Shown here one piece after another: positions 45,851 through 54,613 of a stretch of 64,000 nucleotides of DNA. Origin of the DNA: Solitalea lacus (GTDB lineage Bacteria; Bacteroidota; Bacteroidia; Sphingobacteriales; Sphingobacteriaceae); contig NZ_CP091740.1 in NCBI RefSeq assembly GCF_022014595.1, forward strand, positions 2,530,200 to 2,594,199. The letters run 5' to 3'. The notes beneath the pieces were generated by a model. It was not told the DNA's origin. It did not search any database and was given only the letters and a program-made list of their open reading frames with translations. Position numbers and translations under genes: made by a program. Each line of letters starts with the position of its first letter. Position 1 is the first letter of the stretch.

Positions 45851-46556
45851 ATGTTTCTAAAAGAACAAGAATATACACTTAAGGACGGGATCTATTCCTT
45901 TATAGACGAACAGCTGCTATCCGGAGATAATCTTAAATACAATAAACTCTACAATAAAATTGCATGGTCATATAATTGGTCTCAACGATTTTTCTTCTGG
46001 CTTAAGTTTGGCGGAGAACAAAAATTCAGAGAGCCTTTTTTGAATGAATTAGGCATTAAGAACACCGACAAGGTATTGGAAATTTCAACGGGTACAGGTG
46101 ACAATTTTCGATTTTTTAAATTAACATGCAGAATATTTTGTCGTAGACATTTCAATGGGAATGTTGCGGCAAGCTAAAAAGCATTTAAGAAAATGGGGGA
46201 TTAAATCAACATTAGTTCATTGCGAAGGAGAAGCTTTACCATTTGAAGATGAATATTTTGATGTAGTTTTTCATTGTGGTGGCATCTATTACTTTAATGA
46301 CAAACAAAGAGCCATTTTGGAAATGACTAGGGTTGCAAAACCAGGGACAAAACTTTTAATAGTTAACGAAACAGATAAGTTAGTTAGAGAAAACTATCAG
46401 AAAAACCCTGTATTGAAAGGGAAATTTAATGACTCCGGCAAAGCAACTATTCCAACAGACTTGGTTCCTCAAGAAATGTTGTCTATAAAATCAGAAATCA
46501 TTTGCAAAGGGTTGATGTATAAATTGACCTTTATTAAACCGAAAACAAACAGATAA
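45851..46556 (+). pseudogene. Class I SAM methyltransferase, frameshifted
   Basis: Two overlapping frames together make one methyltransferase. The first (108 codons from 45851) holds the N-terminal part and motif I (KVLEISTGTGDNFRF) and then turns into nonsense (CRIFCRRHFNGNVAAS). The second frame holds the continuation AEYFVVDISMGMLRQAKKHL, CEGEALPFEDEYFDVVFHCGG, MTRVAKPGTKLLIV to the end at 46556. The switch must fall after a TAA at 46122-46124 that is in the second frame, so about 46125-46133; removing one base there (such as 46127) gives KLTAEYFVVDIS in frame. Either a real frameshift or an assembly error. Homologous Bacteroidota proteins are known to be continuous. Confidence 0.8.
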
Positions 46557-46717
46557 TTGTTTATGGAGGTGAAGGAAAGAGCCCGTTAACAAGTTTATTA
46601 TAAAACATAAAAAATCCAAATCAATACTTTATTAAGATTACATTGAGTATTTTTGCCCACGAATGGAAACACGTTACCAATCAACTAATTAAGTTTCCGT
46701 TACAAAAAGCAAAAAGA

Positions 46718-47389
46718 ATGAAACAAATTATTGCCCCTTCAATTTTATCGGCTGATTTTGCCAACCTGCAGGATGATGTAGAGATGATTAACGAAAGCAG
46801 CGCTGACTGGTTTCATGTGGACGTGATGGACGGAGTTTTTGTTCCGAACATTTCTTTTGGATTTCCAGTTGTAGCAGCTGTAAACCATCACGCTAAAAAA
46901 CCGTTGGATGTTCACTTAATGATTGTTGACCCAGATCGCTACTTAGAAGATTTCAAAAAAGTAGGAGCCAAAATTTTAACAGTACATTACGAAGCCTGCA
47001 CGCACTTGCATCGTACGGTTACTAAAATTAAAGAATTAGGTATGAAAGCCGGGGTAGCTCTTAACCCGCATACACCTGTTAGCGTGTTGGAAGACATTAT
47101 TAACGATGTGGACTTAGTATTGATCATGTCGGTTAATCCAGGTTTTGGCGGTCAAAAGTTTATTGAAAACACCTACAATAAAATTAAAGCTTTACGCAGT
47201 TTATGCGAGCGCAAGAATGCTGAAGTAATTATTGAGGTTGATGGCGGTGTTAACAAACATAATGCGGCGGCTTTGCTAAAGGCTGGTGCAGATGCTTTGG
47301 TTGCAGGCAATGCTGTTTTTTCTGCCGAAGATCCGATTGCTGAGATTGCTGAACTTAAAAAAATCAATATCGAGGCACTTCAAGCATAA
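46718..47389 (+). CDS. rpe: Ribulose-phosphate 3-epimerase
   Basis: 223 residues from ATG 46718, selected because the family start (KQIIAPSILSADFANLQ) begins there; an open extension to 46643 is unrelated. Pentose-phosphate and Calvin-cycle enzyme interconverting ribulose-5-P and xylulose-5-P in a TIM barrel. Motifs: WFHVDVMDGVFVPNISFG, DVHLMIVDP, HYEACTH, SVNPGFGGQKFI, EVDGGVNKHNA. Catalytic Asp residues in DVMDG and VDGGV are intact. Confidence 0.95.
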   Translation: MKQIIAPSILSADFANLQDDVEMINESSADWFHVDVMDGVFVPNISFGFPVVAAVNHHAKKPLDVHLMIVDPDRYLEDFKKVGAKILTVHYEACTHLHRTVTKIKELGMKAGVALNPHTPVSVLEDIINDVDLVLIMSVNPGFGGQKFIENTYNKIKALRSLCERKNAEVIIEVDGGVNKHNAAALLKAGADALVAGNAVFSAEDPIAEIAELKKINIEALQA

Positions 47390-47412
47390 ATATAGCTTCA
47401 TATTATTTTTGT

Positions 47413-47452
47413 AAAGCCTGATGGGATATCAAATTACCATCAGGCTTTCCTA
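47413..47452 (+). terminator. rpe terminator
   Basis: AAAGCCTGATGG / CCATCAGGCTTT, 12-bp stem, 24 bp after the stop, followed by TATTTTTT. Confidence 0.8.
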
Positions 47453-47718
47453 TTTTTTACACTCGCTAAAATATCTAAATCTCAATTACTTATTATCAAT
47501 TTTGTATTATTAGTTATCAATTATTGCGTTTTAAATTATAAAAATTCATTTTAATAAAGTAACTTCACCACCATTACATCTCTGCTATCAACTTGCTATT
47601 ACCTTTATTCATGCTATAATGTTCTGTCAAATTATTTTTTACAGTCCTATAATTTTACTACAAAGATATTAATCCAAATAAAAATTATTTTTTTTACAAA
47701 ATTTTGGTTTATAAATAA
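47453..47718 (+). other. Gene-free AT-rich stretch before serC
   Basis: No ORF, tRNA or strong hairpin seen in this 266-bp stretch. The whole rpe-serC gap (410 bp) is unusually long for this window. Confidence 0.4.
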
Positions 47719-47761
47719 TAAATTTGTCAATAATTACTCCACATTGTTGAAAAACAACAAT
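47719..47761 (+). promoter_or_regulatory. serC promoter box and leader hairpin
   Basis: TAAATTTG (47719-47726) is an exact TAnnTTTG box, giving a ~65-nt leader. Inside it ATTGTTG-AAAAA-CAACAAT (47743-47761) makes a perfect 7-bp hairpin with no T run, so a leader structure or stabilising hairpin rather than a terminator. Confidence 0.4.
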
Positions 47762-47799
47762 AATAACTATCACGTTTATAGATAAATTAATATAGAAAG

Positions 47800-48867
47800 A
47801 TGAAACACAATTTCGGAGCCGGTCCAGGTATTTTACCGCAGGAGGTACTAAAGCAAGCTGCAGAGGCAGTGTTAAATTTTAATAACAGTGGATTGTCCAT
47901 TTTGGAAATCTCCCACCGTACCCCTGATTTTGAGTCCGTTGTTTCCGAAGCTTGTAGTTTGGTTAAAGAATTATTGAACCTTAACGATGATTACGCCATC
48001 ACCTTCTTACATGGGGGCGCGAGTATGCAATTTGCTATGGTTCCCTTTAATTTATTGGGTGCAGGTGAAACGGCTGCCTACCTTGATTCAGGAACATGGG
48101 CAAGCAAAGCCATTAAAGAAGCTAAATTTTTCGGCAATGTAAATGTAATAGCCTCATCAAAAGAAGCAAACTACACTTTTATTCCTAAGGATTATACAAT
48201 CCCTGCCGATGCAAAGTATTTTCACGTAACCTCAAACAATACAATTTACGGCACGCAGTTACATGAGTTTCCGGAGTCTCCTGTTCCATTGGTAAGCGAT
48301 ATGTCTTCTGATATTTTCAGCCGTGTTTTTGACGCCAACAAATTCGGGTTGATTTATGCTGGTGCGCAAAAAAACATGGGGCCCGCAGGCGTTGCATTAG
48401 CCATTATCAAAAAGGATTTACTTGGTAAACTTGACCGTAAAATTCCTTCTATGTTAAATTATCAATTGCATATAGAGAACGGTTCAATGTATAATACCCC
48501 TCCGGTATTTGCTATTTACGTATCGATGCTCACCTTACGCTGGGTAAAGGCGCAAGGAGGAGTGGCAGCAATGGAAAAAATCAATAATAAAAAAGCAGCT
48601 ACTTTATATGCTGAAATTGATCGTAATTCATTGTTCAAAGGTACCTGTGTTGCTGAAGATCGTTCTCGCATGAACGTATGTTTTATTATGGAGAATCAAG
48701 AGCTTGAGAAAGAATTCCTTGATTTTGTAAAAAAAGCTGATATCGTTGGACTAAAAGGTCATCGTAGTGTTGGCGGTTTCAGAGCATCTATTTACAATGC
48801 ATTACCACAAAGCAGTGTTGATCATTTGGTTAACGTAATGCAAGAATTTGAGAATTTAAAAAAGTAA
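47800..48867 (+). CDS. serC: Phosphoserine aminotransferase
   Basis: 355 residues. PLP enzyme making phosphoserine in serine synthesis (also used in vitamin B6 synthesis). Motifs: [45 protein letters not shown], the PLP Lys K191 in [12 protein letters not shown], and [18 protein letters not shown]. Upstream of serA by 29 bp, so a serine-synthesis operon in the order serC-serA. Confidence 0.96.
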   Translation: MKHNFGAGPGILPQEVLKQAAEAVLNFNNSGLSILEISHRTPDFESVVSEACSLVKELLNLNDDYAITFLHGGASMQFAMVPFNLLGAGETAAYLDSGTWASKAIKEAKFFGNVNVIASSKEANYTFIPKDYTIPADAKYFHVTSNNTIYGTQLHEFPESPVPLVSDMSSDIFSRVFDANKFGLIYAGAQKNMGPAGVALAIIKKDLLGKLDRKIPSMLNYQLHIENGSMYNTPPVFAIYVSMLTLRWVKAQGGVAAMEKINNKKAATLYAEIDRNSLFKGTCVAEDRSRMNVCFIMENQELEKEFLDFVKKADIVGLKGHRSVGGFRASIYNALPQSSVDHLVNVMQEFENLKK

Positions 48868-48896
48868 TAGCATCCCATCTTATTCATAAATAATTT

Positions 48897-49847
48897 ATGG
48901 CAAAAATATTAGCAAATGACGGAATTGATCCGGTTGGAAAGTCATTATTAGAACGTGCCGGCCATACCGTTGATACACAAAATATACCTCAAGATCAGTT
49001 AGCATCGCGTTTAAATGAATATGATGCTATCACAGTTCGATCAGCAACAAAAGTTCGTAAAGATTTAATTGATGCCACTCCAAATTTGAAATTAATTGGA
49101 AGAGGAGGCGTTGGTATGGATAATATTGATGTTGAGTATGCTAAAGGTAAGGGTCTTGCTGTTGTGAACACGCCTGCATCTTCATCTTTATCAGTTGCAG
49201 AATTGGTTTTTGCGCACTTATTTACAGGAGTTCGTTTTTTACATGACGCTAACCGTAAAATGCCAATTGAAGGCACCGATAAATTTAATGACCTAAAAAA
49301 AGCTTACACAAAAGGTATTGAGCTTCGTGGTAAAACCATTGGCATTTTAGGTTTTGGTCGTATTGGCCGTGAAGTAGCAAAGATTGCTTTAGGCTTAGGT
49401 ATGGAAGTTTTAGCCTACGATTTGTACGATTTTAATCCAGAAGTTGAATTAACGTTCATGGGTGCTTCAAAAGTTAAACTACATGTAAAAAAAGCAAGTA
49501 AAGAAGAGCTATTAAAAAACAGCGACTTTATTTCAGTTCATACTCCGGCAGTTGAAAAACCTGAATTAGGAGCAGCCGAGTTTGCATTAATGAAAGACGG
49601 TGTTTTTGTAGTGAATGCTTCTCGTGGTGGTGTAATTGACGAAAATGCATTATTAACAGCTTTAGAAAGTGGCAAAGTGGCATTTGCAGGCTTAGATGTT
49701 TTTGAAAACGAACCTAAACCCTTAGAGGCATTGTTAAAGCATCCTAAAATTTCATTAACTCCACACATTGGTGCATCAACCGGTGAAGCTCAAGAACGCA
49801 TAGGAGCTGAGTTAGCGAATTTGATTATTGATTTCTTCAGAAAATAA
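48897..49847 (+). CDS. serA: D-3-phosphoglycerate dehydrogenase, short form
   Basis: 316 residues. First step of serine synthesis, oxidising 3-phosphoglycerate. NAD motif GKTIGILGFGRIGREVAKIA, active-site Arg region VNASRGGVIDE, Glu in FENEPKP, and His in HIGASTGEAQ. It lacks the C-terminal ACT or ASB regulatory domains, so no serine feedback by that route. The 3' ~85 bp of this gene were copied into the tandem duplication downstream. Confidence 0.95.
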   Translation: MAKILANDGIDPVGKSLLERAGHTVDTQNIPQDQLASRLNEYDAITVRSATKVRKDLIDATPNLKLIGRGGVGMDNIDVEYAKGKGLAVVNTPASSSLSVAELVFAHLFTGVRFLHDANRKMPIEGTDKFNDLKKAYTKGIELRGKTIGILGFGRIGREVAKIALGLGMEVLAYDLYDFNPEVELTFMGASKVKLHVKKASKEELLKNSDFISVHTPAVEKPELGAAEFALMKDGVFVVNASRGGVIDENALLTALESGKVAFAGLDVFENEPKPLEALLKHPKISLTPHIGASTGEAQERIGAELANLIIDFFRK

Positions 49848-49871
49848 TCCTTTTTAAAGTATCACAATAGA

Positions 49872-49914
49872 GGCGGTCTCCTGATATTTAATTTCAGGAG
49901 ACCGTCTTTTTTTT
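49872..49914 (+). terminator. serA terminator
   Basis: GCGGTCTCCTGA / TCAGGAGACCGT(C) stem with one G-U pair and a run of T, 25 bp after the stop. Confidence 0.85.
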
Positions 49915-49990
49915 GTGCCCCTAGTTAAGCCTTCCTTAATTTTTCCTTTTTCTCTTATCACTTTTTTCCCACAACGTAATAGCTACAATT

Positions 49991-50014
49991 AATTGTAACC
50001 GAAGTGTTACAATT
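49991..50014 (+). promoter_or_regulatory. Operator-like palindrome, copy 1
   Basis: AATTGTAAC-N6-GTTACAATT, perfect 9-bp half-sites. The core TGTAAC-N6-GTTACA is also present upstream of the second C1 peptidase gene, with a different spacer. About 220 bp before the ATG. The dyad is of the kind bound by dimeric helix-turn-helix proteins such as the CRP/FNR fold, though spacing differs from canonical CRP. Confidence 0.45.
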
Positions 50015-50172
50015 AATAAAATCTTAACATAGATATAACAGATATTGATAAAAATTTCAACATATAATGTATACAAAATACATTTAAAGCATCAAAAGAA
50101 ACTAATAATCATGTTATTATAATTTAATATAACGTTTGCAATATAAATTTTACAATCAAACCAGAAATATTG

Positions 50173-50208
50173 TTAACAATCAAGGAAGCCGAAAATTGTT
50201 TAGAGTAG
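50173..50208 (+). promoter_or_regulatory. Conserved leader hairpin, copy 1
   Basis: AACAAT (50175-50180) and ATTGTT (50195-50200) flank CAAGGAAGCCGAAA. The ~36-nt block is essentially identical to the block 26-60 nt before the second gene. It lies 26-60 nt before the ATG. Confidence 0.45.
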
Positions 50209-50233
50209 ACATAATATGACAACCAATTTAAAA

Positions 50234-51106
50234 ATGAAAAAAAGCTTTTACTTTCTAAGCGCAGTTGCATTACTAACTGTAGCTTCTTGTCGCAAAGAAA
50301 GCGACTCAATTAATCAACAAGCGGACAACACTCACCATGCATTAGGATTACTACCTCAAACCAGGGAAAAGTATAACAGTTTTCCGAAAGTAGACGTAAA
50401 TACAATAAGAAAACAACAAGTGGAAGGTTTAAACGCAACAGAAGCTGTTCCTACTAGTTATTTTATTGACATGCCAACTCCAGGTGATCAAGGTGGTGAA
50501 TCATCATGCACCTCTTGGGCAACTGCTTATGCTGCATTAAGTTCATTCGAGCATAATTTCGACGGTATGTCTTATCCTGATGCTCAAAGAAGCCCTGCTT
50601 ATGTTTACAATCAAGTTAAGGGATCAGTTGATTGCAGTGCAGGAACTTACTTTTCTGACAATTTAAATGTTCTAAAGAATCAAGGGGCATGTAGTCTTGC
50701 TGAAATGCCTTATCAAAATGGCTTATGTAACATTCTACCTACTGCTCAACAAACTCAGGCAGCTAGTGCACATAAGATTACTAGCTGGGGAACCGTTAAC
50801 TGGAAAAACCTTACTGATGTAAAAACACTAGTGAGCTCAAATGTTCCGGTACTAGTTGGTCTTACTGTGGATGACAGTTTTTACAACATGGGCAATAACG
50901 GTTGGGTTTGGAAGAGGAAATCTGGCAGAGCATATGGGGGGCATGCTGTAGCTATAGTAGGTTATGACGATGCTAAAAATGCAGTTAAAGTACAAAATTC
51001 ATGGGGTACAGGCTGGGGCTTAGGCGGTTACTTTTGGATTGATTATTCTTTGTTAACTTCAGGAGCAACAAATCCTATTTATGAGGGTTATGCAGCGTAC
51101 AATTAA
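50234..51106 (+). CDS. C1-family (papain-like) cysteine peptidase lipoprotein, copy 1
   Basis: 290 residues from ATG 50234 (an in-frame ATG at 50216 only adds six residues before the signal). A lipoprotein signal (SFYFLSAVALLTVASC; lipobox VASC) is followed by ~60 residues of propeptide-like sequence and the papain fold: active-site Cys in ESSCTSWATAYA, His in GGHAVAIVGYDD, Asn in VQNSWGTGWGLGGYFWIDY. All three catalytic residues are present. It should be membrane-anchored, on the periplasmic or outer face. Its tandem paralog lies immediately downstream. Confidence 0.9.
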   Translation: MKKSFYFLSAVALLTVASCRKESDSINQQADNTHHALGLLPQTREKYNSFPKVDVNTIRKQQVEGLNATEAVPTSYFIDMPTPGDQGGESSCTSWATAYAALSSFEHNFDGMSYPDAQRSPAYVYNQVKGSVDCSAGTYFSDNLNVLKNQGACSLAEMPYQNGLCNILPTAQQTQAASAHKITSWGTVNWKNLTDVKTLVSSNVPVLVGLTVDDSFYNMGNNGWVWKRKSGRAYGGHAVAIVGYDDAKNAVKVQNSWGTGWGLGGYFWIDYSLLTSGATNPIYEGYAAYN

Positions 51107-51129
51107 TAGAAAATAAAATTAATTTGGAT

Positions 51130-51163
51130 AAGCTGTCCTCTGTTACCTGGGGACAGCTTTTTT
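51130..51163 (+). terminator. Terminator of C1 peptidase copy 1
   Basis: AAGCTGTCC / GGACAGCTT, 12-nt loop, then T run. A related hairpin ends the second copy. Confidence 0.8.
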
Positions 51164-51179
51164 ATGGCTGCTTTAGAAA

Positions 51180-51265
51180 ATGGTGTACATCAACCAGTGA
51201 AACTTAAGAACGCATAGCAACAGAGCAGCTAATTTGAATATTGATTTCTTTCTTCAAGAAATAGT
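51180..51265 (+). pseudogene. Relic of the 3' end of serA
   Basis: Matches serA bases ~49769-49845 at most positions: GGTGTACATCAACCAGTGAA against GGTGCATCAACCGGTGAA, AAGAACGCATAG in both, AATTTGAATATTGATTTC against AATTTGATTATTGATTTC. It contains frameshifts, so it is a non-coding scar that marks the upstream end of the duplicated unit. It starts right after the terminator of the first peptidase gene. Confidence 0.8.
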
Positions 51266-51380
51266 ACCTTTTAAAAGTATCAATAAACGATGCTGTCTCC
51301 CGATTTTACAGCAGACATCCTTGTTTTTTGAGCTCATTATTAAGCCTTCATTCATACCTCATTTTTTCTTTCTACCACTC

Positions 51381-51404
51381 TATTGTAACAGATTGGTTAC
51401 AGTT
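51381..51404 (+). promoter_or_regulatory. Operator-like palindrome, copy 2
   Basis: TATTGTAAC-N6-GTTACAGTT. The core TGTAAC/GTTACA half-sites are intact while the spacer (AGATTG instead of CGAAGT) and flanks have changed. About 260 bp before the ATG. Confidence 0.45.
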
Positions 51405-51601
51405 AACAAACACCTAACGTTCCCGTTTTAGTATGATCAATAAAATTCTAACATACATATATAGGATATTGATAAATAATTCAATTTATAATGTATACAA
51501 AATATATTTATATATAACGAAACATCTGACCCTCACGATTTTGCCTCCATTAAATAATAACAAGTAACAAAAACCTTACAACAAACCTTAAGACATTGTT
51601 T

Positions 51602-51637
51602 TTAACAATCAAGGAAGCCGAAAATTGTTTAGAGTAG
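51602..51637 (+). promoter_or_regulatory. Conserved leader hairpin, copy 2
   Basis: Same AACAAT...ATTGTT block (51604-51609 and 51624-51629) with the same 14-nt loop as upstream of the first gene, 26-60 nt before the ATG. Confidence 0.45.
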
Positions 51638-51663
51638 GCGTAAGATCAATCCAATCTTTTAAA

Positions 51664-52536
51664 ATGAAAAGAAGTATTTATTTACTAAGTGTAGCAGTAG
51701 CGTTACTTACTGTTGCTTCTTGTCGCAAAGAGAGCGACACAGTTAATCAACAAGTAAACCAAACTGATCATGTGTTAGGTTTACTATTTCAAACTAAGGA
51801 AAAGTATAACAGTTTTCCGAAAGTAGATGTAAATGCGATAAGAAAGCAATATGTGGAAAGCGAAAACGCAACAGAAGCTGTTCCTACTAGTTATTTTATT
51901 GACATGCCGACCCCGGGTGATCAAAAGAGTGAATCATCGTGCACATCATGGGCAACTGCCTATGCTGCAGCAAGTTCATTCGAGCATAATTTCGATGGTA
52001 TGAATTACCCTCAGGCTTACAGAAGCCCATCTTATGTTTACAATCAAATTGTTCAAGGTAATTGCGGTTGGGGAACTTATTTTTCTGATAATTTAAATAT
52101 TTTAAAAAATCAAGGAGCATGCAGCCTTAATGAAATGCCTTATACTGATGGTGTTTGCAATTTACAGCCGACTTCTCAACAAGCACAGGCAGCTAGTACA
52201 CATAAGATTAGTAACTGGGGAACAGTTAATTGGAGAAATCTTACTGATGTAAAAACATTAGTGAGCTCAAAAGTTCCAGTGTTGCTTGGATTTATGGTGG
52301 ATGACAGTTTTTATGACATGGGTAAAACCGGTTGGGTTTGGAAAAGGAAATCAGGCAGACAATACGGAGGACATGCTGTAGCAATAATGGGTTATGATGA
52401 CGCTAAGCAGGCCTTTAAAGTGCAAAATTCATGGGGTACAGGCTGGGGCCTAGGAGGTTACTTTTGGATTGATTATGCTTTGTTAAGTGCAGGAGCAGCA
52501 ACTCCTGTTTATGAAGCTTATGTAGCGTACAATTAA
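51664..52536 (+). CDS. C1-family (papain-like) cysteine peptidase lipoprotein, copy 2
   Basis: 290 residues from ATG 51664 (an open extension upstream to 51625 is the leader). Signal SIYLLSVAVALLTVASC with lipobox VASC. Catalytic Cys in ESSCTSWATAYA, His in GGHAVAIMGYDD, Asn in VQNSWGTGWGLGGYFWIDY, all present. It is the same length as the first copy. Changes concentrate in the propeptide region and in surface stretches such as KSESS for GGESS before the Cys, which may shift specificity. Both copies look functional. Confidence 0.9.
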   Translation: MKRSIYLLSVAVALLTVASCRKESDTVNQQVNQTDHVLGLLFQTKEKYNSFPKVDVNAIRKQYVESENATEAVPTSYFIDMPTPGDQKSESSCTSWATAYAAASSFEHNFDGMNYPQAYRSPSYVYNQIVQGNCGWGTYFSDNLNILKNQGACSLNEMPYTDGVCNLQPTSQQAQAASTHKISNWGTVNWRNLTDVKTLVSSKVPVLLGFMVDDSFYDMGKTGWVWKRKSGRQYGGHAVAIMGYDDAKQAFKVQNSWGTGWGLGGYFWIDYALLSAGAATPVYEAYVAYN

Positions 52537-52561
52537 TTAAGAAATAAAATTTATTTTATAT

Positions 52562-52593
52562 AAGGCTGTCCTTGTTAAAGGGGGCAGCTTTTA
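52562..52593 (+). terminator. Terminator of C1 peptidase copy 2
   Basis: AAGGCTGTCC / GGGGCAGCTT stem (with G-U pairs) and short T run, just touching the end of the convergent helicase gene. Confidence 0.65.
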
Positions 52594-54519
52594 TTGTAAA
52601 TAATTTAACTCCCAGGCACTTTGATAAGCATTATTTGCTTGTACATAAGTTAAAAAGTCAGCATAAAATGAATGTGAAGACAACGTTGCACTATCTCCAA
52701 TTACAAGCAGTTTCTTTTTTGCCCGGGTAAGGGCAACATTCATCCGACGAGTATCGGCCAAAAAGCCAATTTCATTCTTGCCGTTGCTTCTAACCAAACT
52801 AATGGCAATCAAGTCACATTCCTGCCCTTGGAAACCATCAACTGTATTAAAACTTATCTTGTCTTTTAGTAATGTCAGGTTATCAAAGTTCATCGATTGT
52901 TCTGCCAGATAACCTACCTGAGCTTTGTAAGGAGAAATAACACCGACTCGTTTAAGGTTCTCCCAAGCCCTCTCATCAACGATGCTTAATTGCTGTAAAA
53001 AGTCGTTTAAATAATTCAGCAGCAAATTCCCTTCTTCCGGATTACATGCACTCCGTCCATTCTCTGTTTTCTCATCAAAACCGCAACCTGCGGTATCAAT
53101 AAATAGGAAGGGAGTTTCATCATTAATTCCAAGAGTTCGGGTTGCAACCGATTCACAGGCAGCGAGCTTACCATTATAAAACTGCTGGTTTGAAAACTCC
53201 ATAATGGATTGATTCATCCTGTATTGAACCTTCAAAAGCGTATCAACTTTTTGTCGTGAAATCACCTTTTCAAACAACGTCACATTTAAACCTTGTTTAC
53301 CTGCTTCATATGATTTAACAGTAGGAGGGAGCTGATGATGATCACCGGCCATTATTACTCGCTCGGCTTTCATAAGCGGAATCCAACAAGCCGGCTCCAA
53401 GGCTTGAGCAGCTTCATCGATAAAAACGGTTTTGAAGGTTCGCTCACGCAACAAGGGGTTATTTGCACCAACAAGTGTACATGCTATTACATTGGCTTGC
53501 GAAAGAATATCACTAACAATGTAATCTTCAAGCTTTAAGGCCTCTTGCTTTAACGATCGAGCCTCATTAAACAATAACTGACGTTGTTTGCTTTCTTCCT
53601 TTCCAAAATTCCGTTTGTACTTAAAAGCCATGCTTCTGAATTCCTCAGCTTTTTTCCGCAAGTTTTTAATATCTCCGAAATATTCATGCTGGGTAATCTT
53701 ATTATCGATCACCAAATCCGCAAGATGCTCTCCAACTCGCGCCGGATGGCCAATCCTAACAACATTCAAACCTTTTTCTGAAAGCCTTTCACACAACAAA
53801 TCTACAGCAGTATTACTGGGTGCAGTTACCAGAACTTGTTTCTCGTTCTTGGCAATTAAATTGATGGCCTCAATAAAGGTTGTGGTTTTACCGGTACCAG
53901 GAGGACCGTGTACAATAGCAACATCCACCGCATTTAGCATATTGCCGATGGACTCATTCTGAGATTGATTAAGATTTCCAAAGGATGGGATTGGATGATC
54001 TCCAGAAAATCTGGCCGGCACATGCCCCAGTAATAGTTCTCTTAATTCAGCCAAACGGTTATTTTGAGCATCAGCTACTAACCGCAAAGTGTCATCCATC
54101 TCTTTGTATGAAGTTTCATCAAAGAGCAGATCAACACCAATTTTCCCGTCGTTAATCCATTCGGGAAGTTCGTCAGCGTTAAGATATATACGTAATCGAT
54201 CCTTTAAGGCTGTGCCTATAACACCTTCAATTCGCTGTTTGGCTGCCTGATTATTTACATTGCAAAATAAAGATGCACGTTTTCCTGATTGTAATTGATG
54301 GTCTTTTTCTTTTGCAGAGGTGCGTTCTAGCTCCACAAATACCTGCTCACCCCGCCCGTAACCTGTTTGTGTAATTTTAACCGGATACCAACTACTGCCG
54401 TTTCTAACACGCTCACTAATTTCAGATTCCACAACAAACTTTCGGTATTGTTGTAAATCTTCTTCCTTCTCTATTTTAAGTACTTTTCGTAAGTGCTTTA
54501 ACTCTTCAGCAGCGGTCAT
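52591..54519 (-). CDS. Upf1-like superfamily 1 helicase (AAA domain-containing)
   Basis: 642 residues from ATG 54519 (an in-frame TTG at 54552 adds eleven). An N-terminal beta-barrel region (~1-180) like that of IGHMBP2/Upf1 is followed by the helicase core: Walker A GPPGTGKTTT, motif II DEAAQALEPA, motif III GDHHQLPPTV, LKVQYRMNQSIMEFSNQQFYNG-type motif IV (split), SPYKAQVGYL, TVDGFQGQE and NVALTRAKKKLLVIGD. An ATP-dependent 5'-3' nucleic-acid helicase by family. All motifs intact. Confidence 0.92.
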   Translation of the reverse strand: MTAAEELKHLRKVLKIEKEEDLQQYRKFVVESEISERVRNGSSWYPVKITQTGYGRGEQVFVELERTSAKEKDHQLQSGKRASLFCNVNNQAAKQRIEGVIGTALKDRLRIYLNADELPEWINDGKIGVDLLFDETSYKEMDDTLRLVADAQNNRLAELRELLLGHVPARFSGDHPIPSFGNLNQSQNESIGNMLNAVDVAIVHGPPGTGKTTTFIEAINLIAKNEKQVLVTAPSNTAVDLLCERLSEKGLNVVRIGHPARVGEHLADLVIDNKITQHEYFGDIKNLRKKAEEFRSMAFKYKRNFGKEESKQRQLLFNEARSLKQEALKLEDYIVSDILSQANVIACTLVGANNPLLRERTFKTVFIDEAAQALEPACWIPLMKAERVIMAGDHHQLPPTVKSYEAGKQGLNVTLFEKVISRQKVDTLLKVQYRMNQSIMEFSNQQFYNGKLAACESVATRTLGINDETPFLFIDTAGCGFDEKTENGRSACNPEEGNLLLNYLNDFLQQLSIVDERAWENLKRVGVISPYKAQVGYLAEQSMNFDNLTLLKDKISFNTVDGFQGQECDLIAISLVRSNGKNEIGFLADTRRMNVALTRAKKKLLVIGDSATLSSHSFYADFLTYVQANNAYQSAWELNYLQ

Positions 54520-54613
54520 CCTGTTATTTTTACAAAACGCAAAGATGCTCAATTACTTTGAAAGTGAACATAAATAGGGTAGTTTTGGATCATATTTACT
54601 TAAATATCCTAAA

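Larger units (their letters stand above)
49769..51170 (+). repeat. Tandem duplication, upstream copy (serA 3' end + C1 peptidase gene)
   Basis: Unit of about 1.4 kb: last ~80 bp of serA, its terminator, the upstream regulatory region, the first C1 peptidase gene and its terminator. The second copy starts at about 51180. Offsets of matching landmarks are 1414 bp in the serA end, 1390 at the palindrome and 1430 at both the ATG and stop, so small indels have accumulated. Confidence 0.8.
51180..52595 (+). repeat. Tandem duplication, downstream copy
   Basis: Order in this copy: serA relic, a decayed copy of the serA terminator (about 51288-51325, no longer a good stem), regulatory region with the palindrome at 51381, the conserved TATAATGTATACAAAATA-type stretch near 51486, leader hairpin, second C1 peptidase gene and terminator. 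Confidence 0.8.

Noticed and set aside
51234-51431. Small ORF of 65 codons between the C1 peptidase genes
   Set aside because: It runs through the serA relic, the decayed terminator and the palindrome; no coding character.
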